A DNA stretch of 64,000 bases from Lachnoclostridium sp. (GCA_023665475.1 JAMPEB010000003.1:186001-250000); one strand, 5' to 3'. Shown: positions 25,695 through 35,366, counted from the first letter of the stretch. Numbers and translations are program-made. Notes: a model not told the origin generated them from the sequence alone.

Positions 25695-26000
25695 TTATGC
25701 ATTAATCTTGTCGATTTTCACCTGAGTGTATGCTTGTCTATGACCTCTCTTTTTATGGTAGCCGGTTTTTCTCTTGTATTTGTATACAATGACCTTCTTA
25801 CCTCTGCCCTGCTCCATAACGGTTGCGGAAACCGTTGCATTCGCAACATCTGCACCGACTTTGAGGGTACTGTCACTTACTGCAATTACACTGTCAAAAG
25901 TAACGGTATTTCCTGCTTCTGCATCAAGCTTTTCCACCTTGATGACATCGCCCTCGGAAACCTTATACTGTTTTCCGCCTGTTGCAATAATAGCGTACAT
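25695..26000 (-). CDS. rplU: 50S ribosomal protein L21
   Basis: 101 residues starting [20 protein letters not shown], the standard L21 N-terminus, and ending with the [17 protein letters not shown] signature that contacts 23S rRNA. The start at 26000 has AGGAGG 9 bases upstream; an earlier in-frame codon is inside the leader. First gene of the rplU-prp-rpmA unit; a promoter and a structured leader lie before it. Confidence 0.97.
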   Translation of the reverse strand: MYAIIATGGKQYKVSEGDVIKVEKLDAEAGNTVTFDSVIAVSDSTLKVGADVANATVSATVMEQGRGKKVIVYKYKRKTGYHKKRGHRQAYTQVKIDKINA

Positions 26001-26110
26001 ATCGAGACACCTCCTATTCACAAATCCCACAAAAGAAATCTCTCCCGCCGGATTCTTTACTCGCTAACTTTGGTGGCTTTACGCACTTTTACCTAGTTAT
26101 GCGGCATACC
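26001..26110 (-). promoter_or_regulatory. Probable L21 leader (autoregulatory 5' UTR)
   Basis: About 110 bases of untranslated leader separate the promoter from rplU. Firmicute rplU transcripts commonly carry a structured L21 leader here. The sequence has GC-rich patches (for example CCGGCGGGAGAG) able to pair, but I assign it by position, not by a confirmed consensus match. Confidence 0.45.
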
Positions 26111-26115
26111 ATGTC

Positions 26116-26145
26116 ATAATAGCATGATATGGCATAAACTGTCAA
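26116..26145 (-). promoter_or_regulatory. Sigma-A type promoter of rplU
   Basis: Minus strand TTGACA (26145-26140) and TATTAT (26121-26116), spacing 18. The -35 box overlaps the stop codon of the upstream cytidylate-kinase-like gene. Confidence 0.7.
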
Positions 26146-26771
26146 GTGCTTTTTATTTTTTCAAAATCCTCGACATACTGTGCAATCAGCTTTACGGTGC
26201 CTTCCACTCCCAAAACACTGCTGTTGACACACAAATCATAGCTATCGGCGCGCCCCCACTTCTTGGAAGAATAGTAATTATAATAGCTCTGACGCTGCTT
26301 ATCCTTCTTAATCATCATATCCTTCGCCTTGGATTCCGTCAGGTCATATTTTTCCATGATACGCTTGATTTTGTGTTCTTCCTCCCCATAGATAAACAGG
26401 TGGATACAATTTTTATAGTCCGCAAGGGCATAATCCGCACAGCGCCCCACAATCACGCAGGGTTCTTCCTCCGCAATTTTCTTGATGGTATCAAACTGTG
26501 CCAGAAAAACTTTATGGCTGATAGGCATATCCACAAAAGCCGATGTATTATATCCAAAAGAGTAGGTGTCCATCACCAGATTATAAAGAAAGGAATTGGT
26601 AGGCACCTCATCATGATTCTGAAGCATTTCCTCGCAAAATCCGCTCTCCTTTGCCGCACGGGTCAAAAGCTCCTTGTCATAATACTTGATTCCGAAATAG
26701 GCGGCAACCTTCTCCCCTATTTCATGTCCTCCCGAGCCGAACTGACGACCGATTGTAATCACTGTATTCAT
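26142..26771 (-). CDS. Cytidylate kinase-like family protein
   Basis: 209-residue P-loop protein of the Cytidylate_kin_2 family. P-loop-like start ITIGRQFGSGGHEIGEKVA (GSGGHEIG in place of a classic GxxGxGK[ST]), then YYDKELL and CVIVGRCADYAL typical of the family. The true cmk is a different gene, so the substrate of this group is uncertain. GAGGG lies before the ATG. Between the pseudouridine synthase and rplU, same strand. Confidence 0.85.
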   Translation of the reverse strand: MNTVITIGRQFGSGGHEIGEKVAAYFGIKYYDKELLTRAAKESGFCEEMLQNHDEVPTNSFLYNLVMDTYSFGYNTSAFVDMPISHKVFLAQFDTIKKIAEEEPCVIVGRCADYALADYKNCIHLFIYGEEEHKIKRIMEKYDLTESKAKDMMIKKDKQRQSYYNYYSSKKWGRADSYDLCVNSSVLGVEGTVKLIAQYVEDFEKIKST

Positions 26772-26855
26772 ATGCGCACCCTCACTTTCCTAGCGTTACC
26801 GTAAACAATTCTTACTATTTTATTATATTTTATTTTGCCGGTTTGTGCAACCATT

Positions 26856-27761
26856 TCACAGCTTTTCCAGCAGTCTGCGGAAATATTCCGGCAAAGGCGC
26901 ATCCGTCTCTATATAGTCTCCCGTAGAGGGATGGCGAAATCCCAGAATCTTTGCGTGAAGTGTCTGTCCCTCCAGTTTAAAAGGGCACTTTTGTCCGGAA
27001 TAAACCTCATCTCCCACCAAGGGATGCCCGATGCTTGCCATATGAACCCGGATCTGGTGCGTTCTTCCGGTTTCCAGCTCGCACTCTACATAAGTGTATT
27101 TTTCAAAACGCTGCAAGACCCTGTAATGTGTCACCGCTCTTTTGCCATCCTCTCTGACCGCTATTTTTTTACGATCCTTCGGATGCCTTCCCAAAGGCTT
27201 GTCAATGGTGCCTTCCTCTTCTTTCAAAACCCCGTAACAAACGGCATGATAGCGGCGTACAACACTGTGGTTTTTTAGTTGCTCCGCAATGGACGCATGC
27301 GCCTTATCGTTCTTGCAGGCAATGACGGAACCCGTGGTGTCTTTGTCAATGCGATGGACAATGCCGGGACGCATAACGCCGTTAATGCCCGAAAGCTCCG
27401 CTTTGCAATGAAAAAGAAGGGCATTGACCAAAGTACCGTTATAATGCCCTGCCGCAGGATGCACCACCATGCCCTTTGGTTTATTCACCACAATCACATC
27501 TTTGTCTTCATACAAAATATCAAGAGGAATCTCCTCCGGCTCGATATCCGGCTCCACGGCTTTTGGCAGGAGAAAAAACACCTCGTCTTCCGATTTCACC
27601 CGGTAACTGCCCTTGACTGCCCCGCCATTCACCAAAACTTTCTCTTCCTTTATCAGCTTTTGAATGAAAGAACGGGAAAGGGAGTCTATCAGCAGACTTA
27701 TGCATTTGTCAATTCTCTCGTCCTCCAGCTCCTCAGTTATCTGAAAACGAAACTCATCCAT
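26856..27761 (-). CDS. rluD: RluA/RluD-family 23S rRNA pseudouridine synthase
   Basis: 301 residues. An N-terminal S4 RNA-binding domain (DERIDKCISLLIDSLSRSFIQKLIKEEKVLVNG) is followed by the catalytic domain with GIVHRIDKDTTGSVI, where the Asp in HRIDKDT is the nucleophile, and ETGRTHQIRVHMASIGHPLVGD. The start at 27761 has GGAG 6 bases upstream; another ATG four codons earlier is possible. Exact target uridines cannot be told from sequence, so rluD is the closest name only. It follows lspA, a common pairing. Confidence 0.92.
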   Translation of the reverse strand: MDEFRFQITEELEDERIDKCISLLIDSLSRSFIQKLIKEEKVLVNGGAVKGSYRVKSEDEVFFLLPKAVEPDIEPEEIPLDILYEDKDVIVVNKPKGMVVHPAAGHYNGTLVNALLFHCKAELSGINGVMRPGIVHRIDKDTTGSVIACKNDKAHASIAEQLKNHSVVRRYHAVCYGVLKEEEGTIDKPLGRHPKDRKKIAVREDGKRAVTHYRVLQRFEKYTYVECELETGRTHQIRVHMASIGHPLVGDEVYSGQKCPFKLEGQTLHAKILGFRHPSTGDYIETDAPLPEYFRRLLEKL

Positions 27762-27789
27762 AAAACTCTCCATTCCGCCTTCACTTCTT

Positions 27790-28326
27790 TTAGTTAATTT
27801 CCCGGTAGCGGTTTTGCTTAAAATTCAAAAATTCCAAGTCCTGTTCCGTGAACACAAATAAAAACAGGAGAAAGAGCAGTACCGTAGCCACCACAATATA
27901 ACAGTCCGCAACATTAAAAATCGGATAATGAATCAGCACAAAAGAAATAAAATCCACCACATAATCCAGACGAATGCGGTCCGCCATATTGCCAAGCCCG
28001 CCTGCCACGATAACAGACAGCAAAATATGAACGATATTATACTTTTTCTTTTCGGGCAGTTTTAACAGGAAAAATAAAATAACCAGCATAAAAATCACAC
28101 CCACGAACAAAATAAAAAATTTCTGGTTCTGGAGCATTCCGAAAGCAGAACCCCTGTTTTCAAGATATTGCAGCTCCAGCACCCCGTCTATCAGCACATA
28201 AGCGGGGCGGTCTTTTAACTGTTTTACTGCCAGATCCTTTGTGTATTGGTCCGCAAAAAACAAAATAATAATGATAATGGCATCAATAACCAGCATAATG
28301 CCTCTCTTGGTTTTATTTTTACTCAT
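27790..28326 (-). CDS. lspA: Lipoprotein signal peptidase II
   Basis: 178-residue membrane aspartyl protease that removes signal peptides from prolipoproteins. Four hydrophobic helices; the motifs ADQYTKDLA and ENRGSAFG come first, and the catalytic Asp residues lie in GGLGNMADRI (first) and IFNVADCYI (second). The start at 28326 (MSKNKTKRG) overlaps the aroB stop by 8 bases and has GAGGA before it; longer upstream frames run into aroB. C-terminal tail is longer than usual but plain. Confidence 0.95.
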   Translation of the reverse strand: MSKNKTKRGIMLVIDAIIIIILFFADQYTKDLAVKQLKDRPAYVLIDGVLELQYLENRGSAFGMLQNQKFFILFVGVIFMLVILFFLLKLPEKKKYNIVHILLSVIVAGGLGNMADRIRLDYVVDFISFVLIHYPIFNVADCYIVVATVLLFLLFLFVFTEQDLEFLNFKQNRYREIN

Positions 28327-29428
28327 GGGCGTCCTCTTCGCTAAAATAAATTTCCCTAATGGCTGCCAATATTTCCTCATCAGAGACGGTTTTGTCTATC
28401 ACAGCCTTCCCTATTTTTTTCAGCAGCACAAATTTAATTTTGTCCGCCTCCATCTTTTTATCCGATTTGGTCAGCTTCAAAATCTCCTCCGGACATATAC
28501 CCTCCACGGTGATAGGCAGATTGAAGGGAACAAACATATCACGGATTTCATAGTATTCTTCCATAGAAAGCATCTCCCGCTTCCATGAAATATAGGCTGC
28601 CGCCACAGTTCCGAGGGCTACGCACTCCCCGTGGAACAATTCAAAGTTTTTCGCTTTCTCAATGGCATGTCCGATAGTATGCCCCAGATTTAACAAAGCC
28701 CTCTCACCCTGCTCCGTAGGGTCTTTTTCCACTACAGCCTTTTTGATAGCGCAGCTTCGCATCACCATCTCTTCGAGGGTGCCAAAATCCCGTTCTTGGA
28801 TTTCGTACATTTTTTCTATCATCCACTCGTAAAAAGCCGCATCCTTTATGATTCCGTGCTTCATCACTTCCGCAAAACCCGAGAAAAACTGACGCTGGTC
28901 CAAAGTCTTTAATACTGCCACATTCATGTAAACCAGACGGGGCATCTTAAATGCACCCACCATGTTTTTGTAGGAATCAAAATCCACTCCCGTCTTGCCC
29001 CCTACCGAGCTGTCCACCTGAGCCAAAAGAGTGGTCGGAACCTGAATAAAATCAATGCCCCGCAAATAAGTAGCCGCAGTAAATCCCGTCAAATCCCCTA
29101 CTACGCCGCCCCCTAGGGCAAGCAGCATATCCTTGCGGTCAAATCCTTCCTGAATCAGAAATTCATAGACTTTTTTCACATTGTCCAGATTTTTATTTTC
29201 CTCTCCCGCAGGTATGACAAATTTTACCGCCTTTAAGCATTTTCCCGAGATACAGCCAAGCACCTCTTCGCCGTACAGTTTATCCACATTGGAATCCGTC
29301 ACAATACAAAGTCTCTTGTCCCCACCGCCAAGCTCGCTCAGTTCTTCCCAAAGTCCTTTATAAGAGCGGTCAAACACAATGTCATAGCAAGGCTTTTTTT
29401 GATATGATACAGACAGTCTCTGCGCCAT
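28319..29428 (-). CDS. aroB: 3-dehydroquinate synthase
   Basis: 369-residue NAD- and metal-dependent enzyme of the shikimate pathway that converts DAHP to 3-dehydroquinate. Signatures: LALGGGVVGDLTGFTAATYLRG (NAD site), QVPTTLLAQVDSSVGGKTGVD, and metal ligands including LLNLGHTIGHAIE. The start at 29428 has GGAGG 8 bases upstream; the frame extends 12 codons further without support. No other aro gene is nearby. It overlaps lspA by 8 bases. Confidence 0.97.
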   Translation of the reverse strand: MAQRLSVSYQKKPCYDIVFDRSYKGLWEELSELGGGDKRLCIVTDSNVDKLYGEEVLGCISGKCLKAVKFVIPAGEENKNLDNVKKVYEFLIQEGFDRKDMLLALGGGVVGDLTGFTAATYLRGIDFIQVPTTLLAQVDSSVGGKTGVDFDSYKNMVGAFKMPRLVYMNVAVLKTLDQRQFFSGFAEVMKHGIIKDAAFYEWMIEKMYEIQERDFGTLEEMVMRSCAIKKAVVEKDPTEQGERALLNLGHTIGHAIEKAKNFELFHGECVALGTVAAAYISWKREMLSMEEYYEIRDMFVPFNLPITVEGICPEEILKLTKSDKKMEADKIKFVLLKKIGKAVIDKTVSDEEILAAIREIYFSEEDAHE

Positions 29429-29511
29429 AAAAACATCCTCCATCTCAAAATATCTTTCATCCATAAAGAAAACTTCCCACTTGATAACAAACAGGAAGCC
29501 TTCACCGTAAA

Positions 29512-30033
29512 CTATTTGTGCAGTGGCAGTTCAAATGTCCCACTTCCGAAGATGTCCTGAAAATCACCGGAGATATCCACACTTGCGGGAGTAATAATAA
29601 AAATGCTGTGAGAAATCTTCTGCAGATTACCTGCTATGGCAAAACAGGAACCGGATGTAAAATCGATAATGCGCTGTGCAATATCCACATCCAGACCTTC
29701 CAGATTTAACACCACAGTTCTGTTGGACAAAAGCGTCTCTGTTATCTCCCTCGCGTCTTCAAAAGAAGACGGCTTTATCACACATACTTCCATACCGTTA
29801 CCCTGCACTCTCTTAACGGAAGATTGGCGAATCGGCGTTATCTTAGGCTGGTTTGCCTTCTTTGCCGGCTTCTCCTCATCATCCAGCTCTTCTCTCATGT
29901 TCCTTCCCTTTGGCAGAGGCTTCCTTGGCAGAGGTTCTTCTTCCTCTTCATCGTCCAGATAATCGTCATCCAGATAGTCGTCCTCCTCGTCGTTTAACTT
30001 CATATAATTCAAGAACTTGTCCATAACACCCAT
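29512..30033 (-). CDS. sepF: Cell division protein SepF
   Basis: 173 residues. A short amphipathic N-terminal helix (MGVMDKFLNYMKL) anchors to the membrane, a very acidic linker (DDEEDDYLDDDYLDDEEEE) follows, then the SepF fold (about 85-170: VCVIKPSSFEDAREI, NRTVVLNLEGLD, RIIDFTSGSCFAI). SepF tethers FtsZ to the membrane and shapes the septum. GGAG precedes the ATG. It lies just downstream of a YggS gene, as in many Firmicutes division clusters. Confidence 0.95.
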   Translation of the reverse strand: MGVMDKFLNYMKLNDEEDDYLDDDYLDDEEEEEPLPRKPLPKGRNMREELDDEEKPAKKANQPKITPIRQSSVKRVQGNGMEVCVIKPSSFEDAREITETLLSNRTVVLNLEGLDVDIAQRIIDFTSGSCFAIAGNLQKISHSIFIITPASVDISGDFQDIFGSGTFELPLHK

Positions 30034-30050
30034 ATTTAATCTCCTTTTTA

Positions 30051-30758
30051 CTATGGATTCTGTGTAGCAACCACCGGACCGCGCTCTCCGAAAATCCCCG
30101 TGCCGACTCTCACATAAACGGCGCCTTCCTCCACTGCGGTCTTATAGTCACCTGTCATTCCCATTGACAAAATATCCATACAAACATTATCAAGGTTTTT
30201 TTGCAATATGTCAACAGATAATTGCTTTAATTTACGAAAATAAATTCTATTTGCTTCAGGATTTTCCACAAAAGGCGCGATTGTCATCAATCCTTTGATA
30301 TGCACTCCGGGCAGTTTTGCAATTTTTTCCGCCAGCACGGGAGCTTCCTCTTCCGCCATGCCGAATTTACTCTCTTCCCGCGCAATATTGACTTCCAGCA
30401 GAATATCAGCCGTTGTCTGCTTTTTCACCGCTTCCTTGCTGATTTCTTCCGCAAGGGAAAGGGAATCCACACTGTGAATCAAATATACCTTTCCCACAAT
30501 ATATTTTACCTTGTTGCGCTGTAGATGCCCTATCATATGCCACCGGATATCCTTAGGCAGCTCCTCCATCTTATCCACAAGCTCCTGTACTTTATTTTCG
30601 CCAAAATCCCGAATGCCTGCATCGTAGGCCTCTTTCAGCATGGAAACAGGCTTAGTCTTACTGACGGCTATCAGTGTGGCGGCTCCCTCCTGTCTTCCCG
30701 ACAGTTCGCAGGCGTCCGCGATTTCTTTTTTCACCCGATTGATATTGTCCCGAATCAT
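30051..30758 (-). CDS. YggS-family PLP homeostasis protein
   Basis: 235 residues, alanine-racemase N-terminal (TIM barrel) fold. PLP-lysine in LIAVSKTKPV, FGENKVQEL and WHMIGHLQRNKVKYI are the family signatures, and SMGMTGDYKTAVEEGAVYVRVGTGIFG the phosphate end. Members bind PLP but have no known catalysis; they keep PLP and amino-acid pools balanced. The start at 30758 is chosen by GAGG 5 bases before it; the open frame continues back into the upstream gene. Followed by sepF. Confidence 0.93.
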   Translation of the reverse strand: MIRDNINRVKKEIADACELSGRQEGAATLIAVSKTKPVSMLKEAYDAGIRDFGENKVQELVDKMEELPKDIRWHMIGHLQRNKVKYIVGKVYLIHSVDSLSLAEEISKEAVKKQTTADILLEVNIAREESKFGMAEEEAPVLAEKIAKLPGVHIKGLMTIAPFVENPEANRIYFRKLKQLSVDILQKNLDNVCMDILSMGMTGDYKTAVEEGAVYVRVGTGIFGERGPVVATQNP

Positions 30759-30780
30759 TCCAACCTCATTTCTGCGCAAT

Positions 30781-32196
30781 TTATTCATTGATAAATTGGT
30801 CGTCCCGCACATTATCCGCATCCAGCGCGATATAGTCATAAACGCTTAAACCGTATTGGGTATTTGCCTTAACAATGGCATATTCCTCATTCTGATAGAG
30901 GATACTGATTTCCTTGAAATCCGCATACCCCCTGTTCATATTGTACACGCCCTTTAATATTGCCCTCTCGCTCACTACAAAGGTATCCTGACTGTCCATT
31001 TTGTGCAGGATGGTTCCCGCATCCAATATGGAGTTATCCAGATAATATTTTTTCTCTTTATCATCATAACTGTAAAAATCCATCGGCACAAACTCTACGG
31101 AAACCGTACCGTCCTTTAAATAAGCCTGTCTGTATACGCCGTTCTTTCCGTTCTTTTCCTCTGTGGAAACAAATTCCTCCGGCACCAGAAAAAATTCTTT
31201 GTCCACAATGGAAGAATTGGGAATCTTAAGTCCTGTCACATCATTTAAGATAAGCTCTACTTCAAGAAATCTCTCCGACACAAAACTGACCATGGAATTT
31301 GTGAAAGACAACTGTAGGTAAGTATTGCCGTCGCTGTTGCTCAACATGCTCACCTTTCCCCATGATTCATACTGATTTTTAAGGAACCTTACTTTTATGT
31401 ACTCCATTTCCACAAGTTCCGCGCCCCGCTTGGAATCCATGGGAAGCACAATGGACCAATTTTCATTGGAAGAAATCTTATAGGCCGGATCCCCCGCTGC
31501 AATCAGCTCATTGCTTGTCAACAATTTCTTCTCATATTTCTTAGTGTCAAATACATCCTCGGTCACGGCATCCGCCTCCAGCCCCTCATAACCGTCCAGC
31601 CAATAGGACACGATGCCCGTTTGCGGGGCATTGCAGAATTTCACGATATTCGTTACCGTACCCGCGCCGTTCATATCGTTGATGCTTTCCAGCATATTGT
31701 TGCTGGCAAGCTTTAACACCGTATTTTTCAGGGAATATTTGAAATCATAAACGCTTTCATAATGGTGTTCGTCAAAGCCATGCATGAAATTCACGATTTC
31801 ACTGCGAAATTCCGCTAATTCCTTATCGCTTAAGGTATTCTCCCCCTGACTTAAATCTTCCAGATACTCGTTAAGGCGTCCGGTTTCGTCTATGGCATAC
31901 ACCAGATTGCCGACTCCCACACGCTCGCCTTCCCTGGCATAATAATTAATGTATCCTGCATTTTCCGCATTTACCACAGTCTCATCCCGGATAATCACCG
32001 CCCGATACCTGTTGTTGGTGGCAAGGGAGCCCTCCCTCACCTCATAACGGGTGATATGACCGGATTTATAATACAGAACCACACAGATAATAACATAGCA
32101 AAACATGGCAGCAAAAATAATCATCCCGATATTGAGATTAATCGGTCTCCGATATTTTTTTATCTTTGTATTTTTCTGCTTTCTGCTGCCTGCCAC
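30781..32196 (-). CDS. HlyD-like membrane protein of the sepF cluster
   Basis: 471 residues. A basic cytoplasmic start, one membrane helix (GMIIFAAMFCYVIICVVLYY), then a long extracytoplasmic part. It begins with a lipoyl/barrel-sandwich-type hybrid motif (ENAGYINYYAREGERVGVGNLVYAID) seen in HlyD-type adaptors, then a helical insertion and beta-rich domains. No transporter partner is adjacent. Proteins of this type lie next to yggS-sepF in several Clostridia and may act in the cell envelope or at division. Start is GTG at 32196 with AGGGAG before it. Function is otherwise unassigned. Confidence 0.72.
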   Translation of the reverse strand: MAGSRKQKNTKIKKYRRPINLNIGMIIFAAMFCYVIICVVLYYKSGHITRYEVREGSLATNNRYRAVIIRDETVVNAENAGYINYYAREGERVGVGNLVYAIDETGRLNEYLEDLSQGENTLSDKELAEFRSEIVNFMHGFDEHHYESVYDFKYSLKNTVLKLASNNMLESINDMNGAGTVTNIVKFCNAPQTGIVSYWLDGYEGLEADAVTEDVFDTKKYEKKLLTSNELIAAGDPAYKISSNENWSIVLPMDSKRGAELVEMEYIKVRFLKNQYESWGKVSMLSNSDGNTYLQLSFTNSMVSFVSERFLEVELILNDVTGLKIPNSSIVDKEFFLVPEEFVSTEEKNGKNGVYRQAYLKDGTVSVEFVPMDFYSYDDKEKKYYLDNSILDAGTILHKMDSQDTFVVSERAILKGVYNMNRGYADFKEISILYQNEEYAIVKANTQYGLSVYDYIALDADNVRDDQFINE

Positions 32197-32240
32197 TATG
32201 ATATCTCCCTGTTATCGGTATTGAATGTCCCATGATGTTT

Positions 32241-32271
32241 AAGGAAAAGCCCCGGTTACTCCCGAGGCTTC
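32241..32271 (-). terminator. Intrinsic terminator
   Basis: Minus-strand stem AAGCCTCGG / CCGGGGCTT (one G-U pair) with a GAGTAA loop, followed by TTCCTT. It ends the P-loop gene at 32305-32724 before the HlyD-like gene. Confidence 0.75.
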
Positions 32272-32304
32272 ATCGTTTTTGTAATCATATAGCGCTTCTT
32301 CCTT

Positions 32305-32724
32305 CTACAAAGCTGTCAAAATTTTATCCTTTAATGCGTCCGATAATTCCGATTCATCCATGGACACACTCAGAACAAAATCCACATGAAAGGCTTCGCT
32401 GATTTTGTCAAGCTTGGTCACTACATCCGTAATATCCTGATTCTCCAACTTTGATATCTTTAAAAAACTGTCAAAATACATCTGCTGCAAGTCATGATCC
32501 TGCGAAATAATACCACATACAAATCCGAGAAACTCGCTGCTGCTCTCAATCAAATACTGTGAAACATCAATCAGGCGCACTTTGTTGTTCAACTCATACA
32601 TATGTTTCGTACTCTTGTCCAAATATACGATGCTGCCCAAAATATTCTTCACTTCGCTGTTTACTTTGTCCAGCAGTTGTTTTGTCTTGCCTTTTCCCTT
32701 ATTGCCTACTATTAATTGAACCAT
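32305..32724 (-). CDS. Small P-loop ATPase-like protein of unknown function
   Basis: 139 residues. Starts MVQLIVGNKGKGKTKQLLDK: a Walker A motif GNKGKGKT very near the N-terminus. A Walker-B-like strand DFVLSVSMDE is weak. Such short proteins in Clostridia are sometimes annotated as PilT-like, but no pilus gene is near and the match to PilT is not seen. AGGAGG lies 6 bases before the ATG at 32724. It is a single gene closed by a terminator. Function unknown. Confidence 0.65.
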   Translation of the reverse strand: MVQLIVGNKGKGKTKQLLDKVNSEVKNILGSIVYLDKSTKHMYELNNKVRLIDVSQYLIESSSEFLGFVCGIISQDHDLQQMYFDSFLKISKLENQDITDVVTKLDKISEAFHVDFVLSVSMDESELSDALKDKILTAL

Positions 32725-32803
32725 GCTCAACCTCCTGTTGTATCTTGAAGAATATAATTTTGTTCAATACTATTATAAAATATCTCCCGCTAAAAAACAA
32801 CCT

Positions 32804-33805
32804 CTAATTCGTTATCTCTTTCAATAAATCCGACATCTCCTGATACAGCGCATCCGAGGATTGGGCTTTTAGGATAACAGATATATAGGGAGCGCCGTTT
32901 ACATCTTTGGAAAGCAGCATCAGACAGTTGCCCGCCGCATTGGTGGTACCGGTTTTGCCCCCGATAACGGTGACATTTTCCGGAGCGTTTGCATTTGCAT
33001 TTCCGTTCAAAAACCCGTTAGAGTTCTTGACCTTAAGTTCCTTTGCTCTTCCGCTCTTATCATAATAGGTCGTCTGATAATTGGACATATGAATAATTTC
33101 ATTGATGGATTCATATTTAATCGCTTCGTTAAAAATAAGGTACAGGTCATAAGCAGTGGTATAATGCTCTTCGTCCGTCAGTCCGTGAGGATTTGCAAAA
33201 TGGGTATTGGTCGCTCCAAGGCTTGCCGCCTCACGGTTCATCATATTCACAAACTCTTCCACGCTGCCGCCCACATTTTCCGCAATCAATAACGCCACAT
33301 CATTTGCCGAATACATTAAGAGGATGTGCAACGCCTGATCCATGGTCATGGTATCGCCGCTCTTTACGCCACAGACCTGTGTGCCCGACTCCTTGATGAT
33401 AACGGCATCCGTTGCCGTCAAAACCTGTTCGGAAGAGCCGTATTTAATTGCCACCAATGCCGTCATAATCTTTGTGAGGCTCGCCGGATTCATCTGGGCA
33501 TGGGCATTCTTGGCATACAATACATCCCTGTTATTTAAGTCAAACAGAACCGCCGATTCCGCCAAAGACATATCCAATTCCGTGCCTCCTGCCACATCCT
33601 CCGACACAATGCATAAGTCCTCGGCAAAGGGTGTAACTTTGTTCCCACCGTCAAAGGCAAGTACATTAAAGCTGCTGACCTCCGAATCCATCTGATATGC
33701 CATGGCATACTTATCGCTCCCGCAGCCTGTCAGACAGATTCCCACTGCCGCCAGCACCGCAGTTGCCGTTATCTTCTCCAAAATTATCTTATTTGTACAT
33801 CTCAC
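32804..33805 (-). CDS. D-alanyl-D-alanine carboxypeptidase (peptidase S11), lipoprotein-like
   Basis: 333 residues. Signal sequence with a lipobox-like LTGCGS (Cys about 28), then the S11 fold with the SxxK nucleophile motif ASLTKIM, SAN as the SxN motif, and GKTGTT (KTG). The enzyme trims the last D-Ala from peptidoglycan stem peptides; the DacF/DacB class is the likely group. The C-terminal extension of DacA-type enzymes is absent. The start is a GTG at 33805 preceded by GGAG; it overlaps the end of mgsA by 17 bases. Last gene of the shape/division supercluster. Confidence 0.88.
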   Translation of the reverse strand: MRCTNKIILEKITATAVLAAVGICLTGCGSDKYAMAYQMDSEVSSFNVLAFDGGNKVTPFAEDLCIVSEDVAGGTELDMSLAESAVLFDLNNRDVLYAKNAHAQMNPASLTKIMTALVAIKYGSSEQVLTATDAVIIKESGTQVCGVKSGDTMTMDQALHILLMYSANDVALLIAENVGGSVEEFVNMMNREAASLGATNTHFANPHGLTDEEHYTTAYDLYLIFNEAIKYESINEIIHMSNYQTTYYDKSGRAKELKVKNSNGFLNGNANANAPENVTVIGGKTGTTNAAGNCLMLLSKDVNGAPYISVILKAQSSDALYQEMSDLLKEITN

Positions 33806-34184
33806 GCCACTCCAAATCTCCTCTGTCTAAAGATTTAATCAACAGCTCCGCGCTGGCAAGATTGGTAGCCAGCGGAATATTATGCATATCGCACAACCGT
33901 ACTACATTATTTACATCCGGTTCATGAGACTGTGAAGTCAACGGGTCTCTTAAAAAAATCACCAAATCAATCTGATTCTGTTCAATCTGTGCGCCGATCT
34001 GCTGTTCTCCTCCAAGATGTCCTGCCAGAAATTTGTGAATATTCAGATTGGTCACTTCTTCAATCAGTCTTCCCGTAGTGCCGGTTGCATACAAATCATG
34101 TTTACTCAGTATCCCCCGATACGCGATACAGAAATTCTGCATCAATTTCTTCTTTGCATCATGTGCAATCAGCGCAACATTCAT
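33789..34184 (-). CDS. mgsA: Methylglyoxal synthase
   Basis: 131-residue enzyme converting dihydroxyacetone phosphate to methylglyoxal, a bypass of lower glycolysis. Family motifs: [24 protein letters not shown] (phosphate site), [14 protein letters not shown]-like [12 protein letters not shown], and [15 protein letters not shown] with the catalytic Asp. Length is normal. GAGGGT is 7 bases before the ATG. It lies between rodA and the carboxypeptidase gene, a known arrangement in Clostridia. Confidence 0.96.
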   Translation of the reverse strand: MNVALIAHDAKKKLMQNFCIAYRGILSKHDLYATGTTGRLIEEVTNLNIHKFLAGHLGGEQQIGAQIEQNQIDLVIFLRDPLTSQSHEPDVNNVVRLCDMHNIPLATNLASAELLIKSLDRGDLEWREMYK

Positions 34185-34205
34185 ATAAATACCCTCATAC
34201 CCTCT

Positions 34206-35324
34206 CTATAATGATTGGTTATTGCTCTTCTTAGGCTGCAGCCTTACATTCAATACTACCCCCATCCCTATATACAGGCTCATTAAAGAAGTCAAACCAT
34301 AACTTACAAACGGCAGCGGAAGTCCGGTGTTCGGCAGAATGAAAGTAGCCACTCCGATATTGACAAACCCCTGCACTGCCACTAATCCACCCATTCCTGC
34401 GGCAATAACGGTTCCTCCTACATCCTTTGCCTTCCTTGCCACGGAAATGCATTCCAGCGCAATGCCCATAAGCAGTAAGATTACTGCCGCGCTTCCCTTA
34501 AAACCAAATTCCTCCCCAATTACCGCAAAGATAAAATCCGTCTCCTCCTCGGACAGAAAATTGCCGTTTTTCACGGAGGTAATCTCATTATTCCTATACC
34601 CTTTTCCGTCCAACTGCCCGGAGCCGATAGCCATAACGGAATTATTCTGCTGTGTCCGGTCGTCCGAATACCGTTCCGGATCCACAAAAGACAAAATACG
34701 GTTTTTCTGATATTGCTGCAGGATGGTGCTGTCCGGCTGTAACGCCAGAGAAAGCACGATAGCTGCTGCGGGAACCACCAATGCCGCCGCTGCCAGCACC
34801 CATTTGAAGCTGATGCCTCCGGCAAACATGATAATACAGAAAATCACAATCAACATCAGGCTGGTGGAGAGATCCGGCTGTTTATACACCATTACCCACG
34901 GAATGCCTGCCAATATCACACAGCTTGCAATGACCCTGAGAGAATTAAATTTCTCCTTATATTTCATAATATACTGTGCAAAGAATAAAATCAATAAAAT
35001 TTTAGCCAATTCAGAGGGTTGAAAACGCAGACTTCCTATTTCCAGCCAGCGCTGCGCCACACCGCGCCCCTCTCCCACCAAAAGAACCAATCCCAGCAAT
35101 GCCAGCATTCCGGCATAAATCAGCCAATTCAGTTTCAGTATTGTGTTGTAATTGAAAAACGATAGTCCCGTCATAAGGGCAAAACCTGCAATCACACCAA
35201 AAAGCTGTCTCATCTGCAATGATTCTTCGGCGCTCCCAATGGTAAACACCCCAATAGCGGAGAGCGCCAGAATCATTAATACTAATTTAAAATCATAATC
35301 CCGCAGCCTGTAATTTTTAAACAT
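34206..35324 (-). CDS. rodA: Rod-shape SEDS glycosyltransferase RodA
   Basis: 372 residues, about ten membrane helices. SEDS signatures: GSLRFQPSELAKILLILFFA, VMVYKQPDLSTSLMLIVI, EEETDFIFAVIGEEFGFKG and GLPLPFVSYGLTS near the end. RodA polymerises lipid II for sidewall growth together with the class B PBP encoded upstream at 37309-40215. The start at 35324 has GGAG 6 bases before; the frame extends 9 codons further. Follows minE. Confidence 0.95.
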   Translation of the reverse strand: MFKNYRLRDYDFKLVLMILALSAIGVFTIGSAEESLQMRQLFGVIAGFALMTGLSFFNYNTILKLNWLIYAGMLALLGLVLLVGEGRGVAQRWLEIGSLRFQPSELAKILLILFFAQYIMKYKEKFNSLRVIASCVILAGIPWVMVYKQPDLSTSLMLIVIFCIIMFAGGISFKWVLAAAALVVPAAAIVLSLALQPDSTILQQYQKNRILSFVDPERYSDDRTQQNNSVMAIGSGQLDGKGYRNNEITSVKNGNFLSEEETDFIFAVIGEEFGFKGSAAVILLLMGIALECISVARKAKDVGGTVIAAGMGGLVAVQGFVNIGVATFILPNTGLPLPFVSYGLTSLMSLYIGMGVVLNVRLQPKKSNNQSL

Positions 35325-35366
35325 TTTAATCTCCATAATCCCGCATTGCAAAATCCCAAGTCCTGC

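Noticed and set aside
32305-32724. PilT-type pilus motor
   Set aside because: Only a Walker A motif is shared; the length is far too short and no pilus gene is near.
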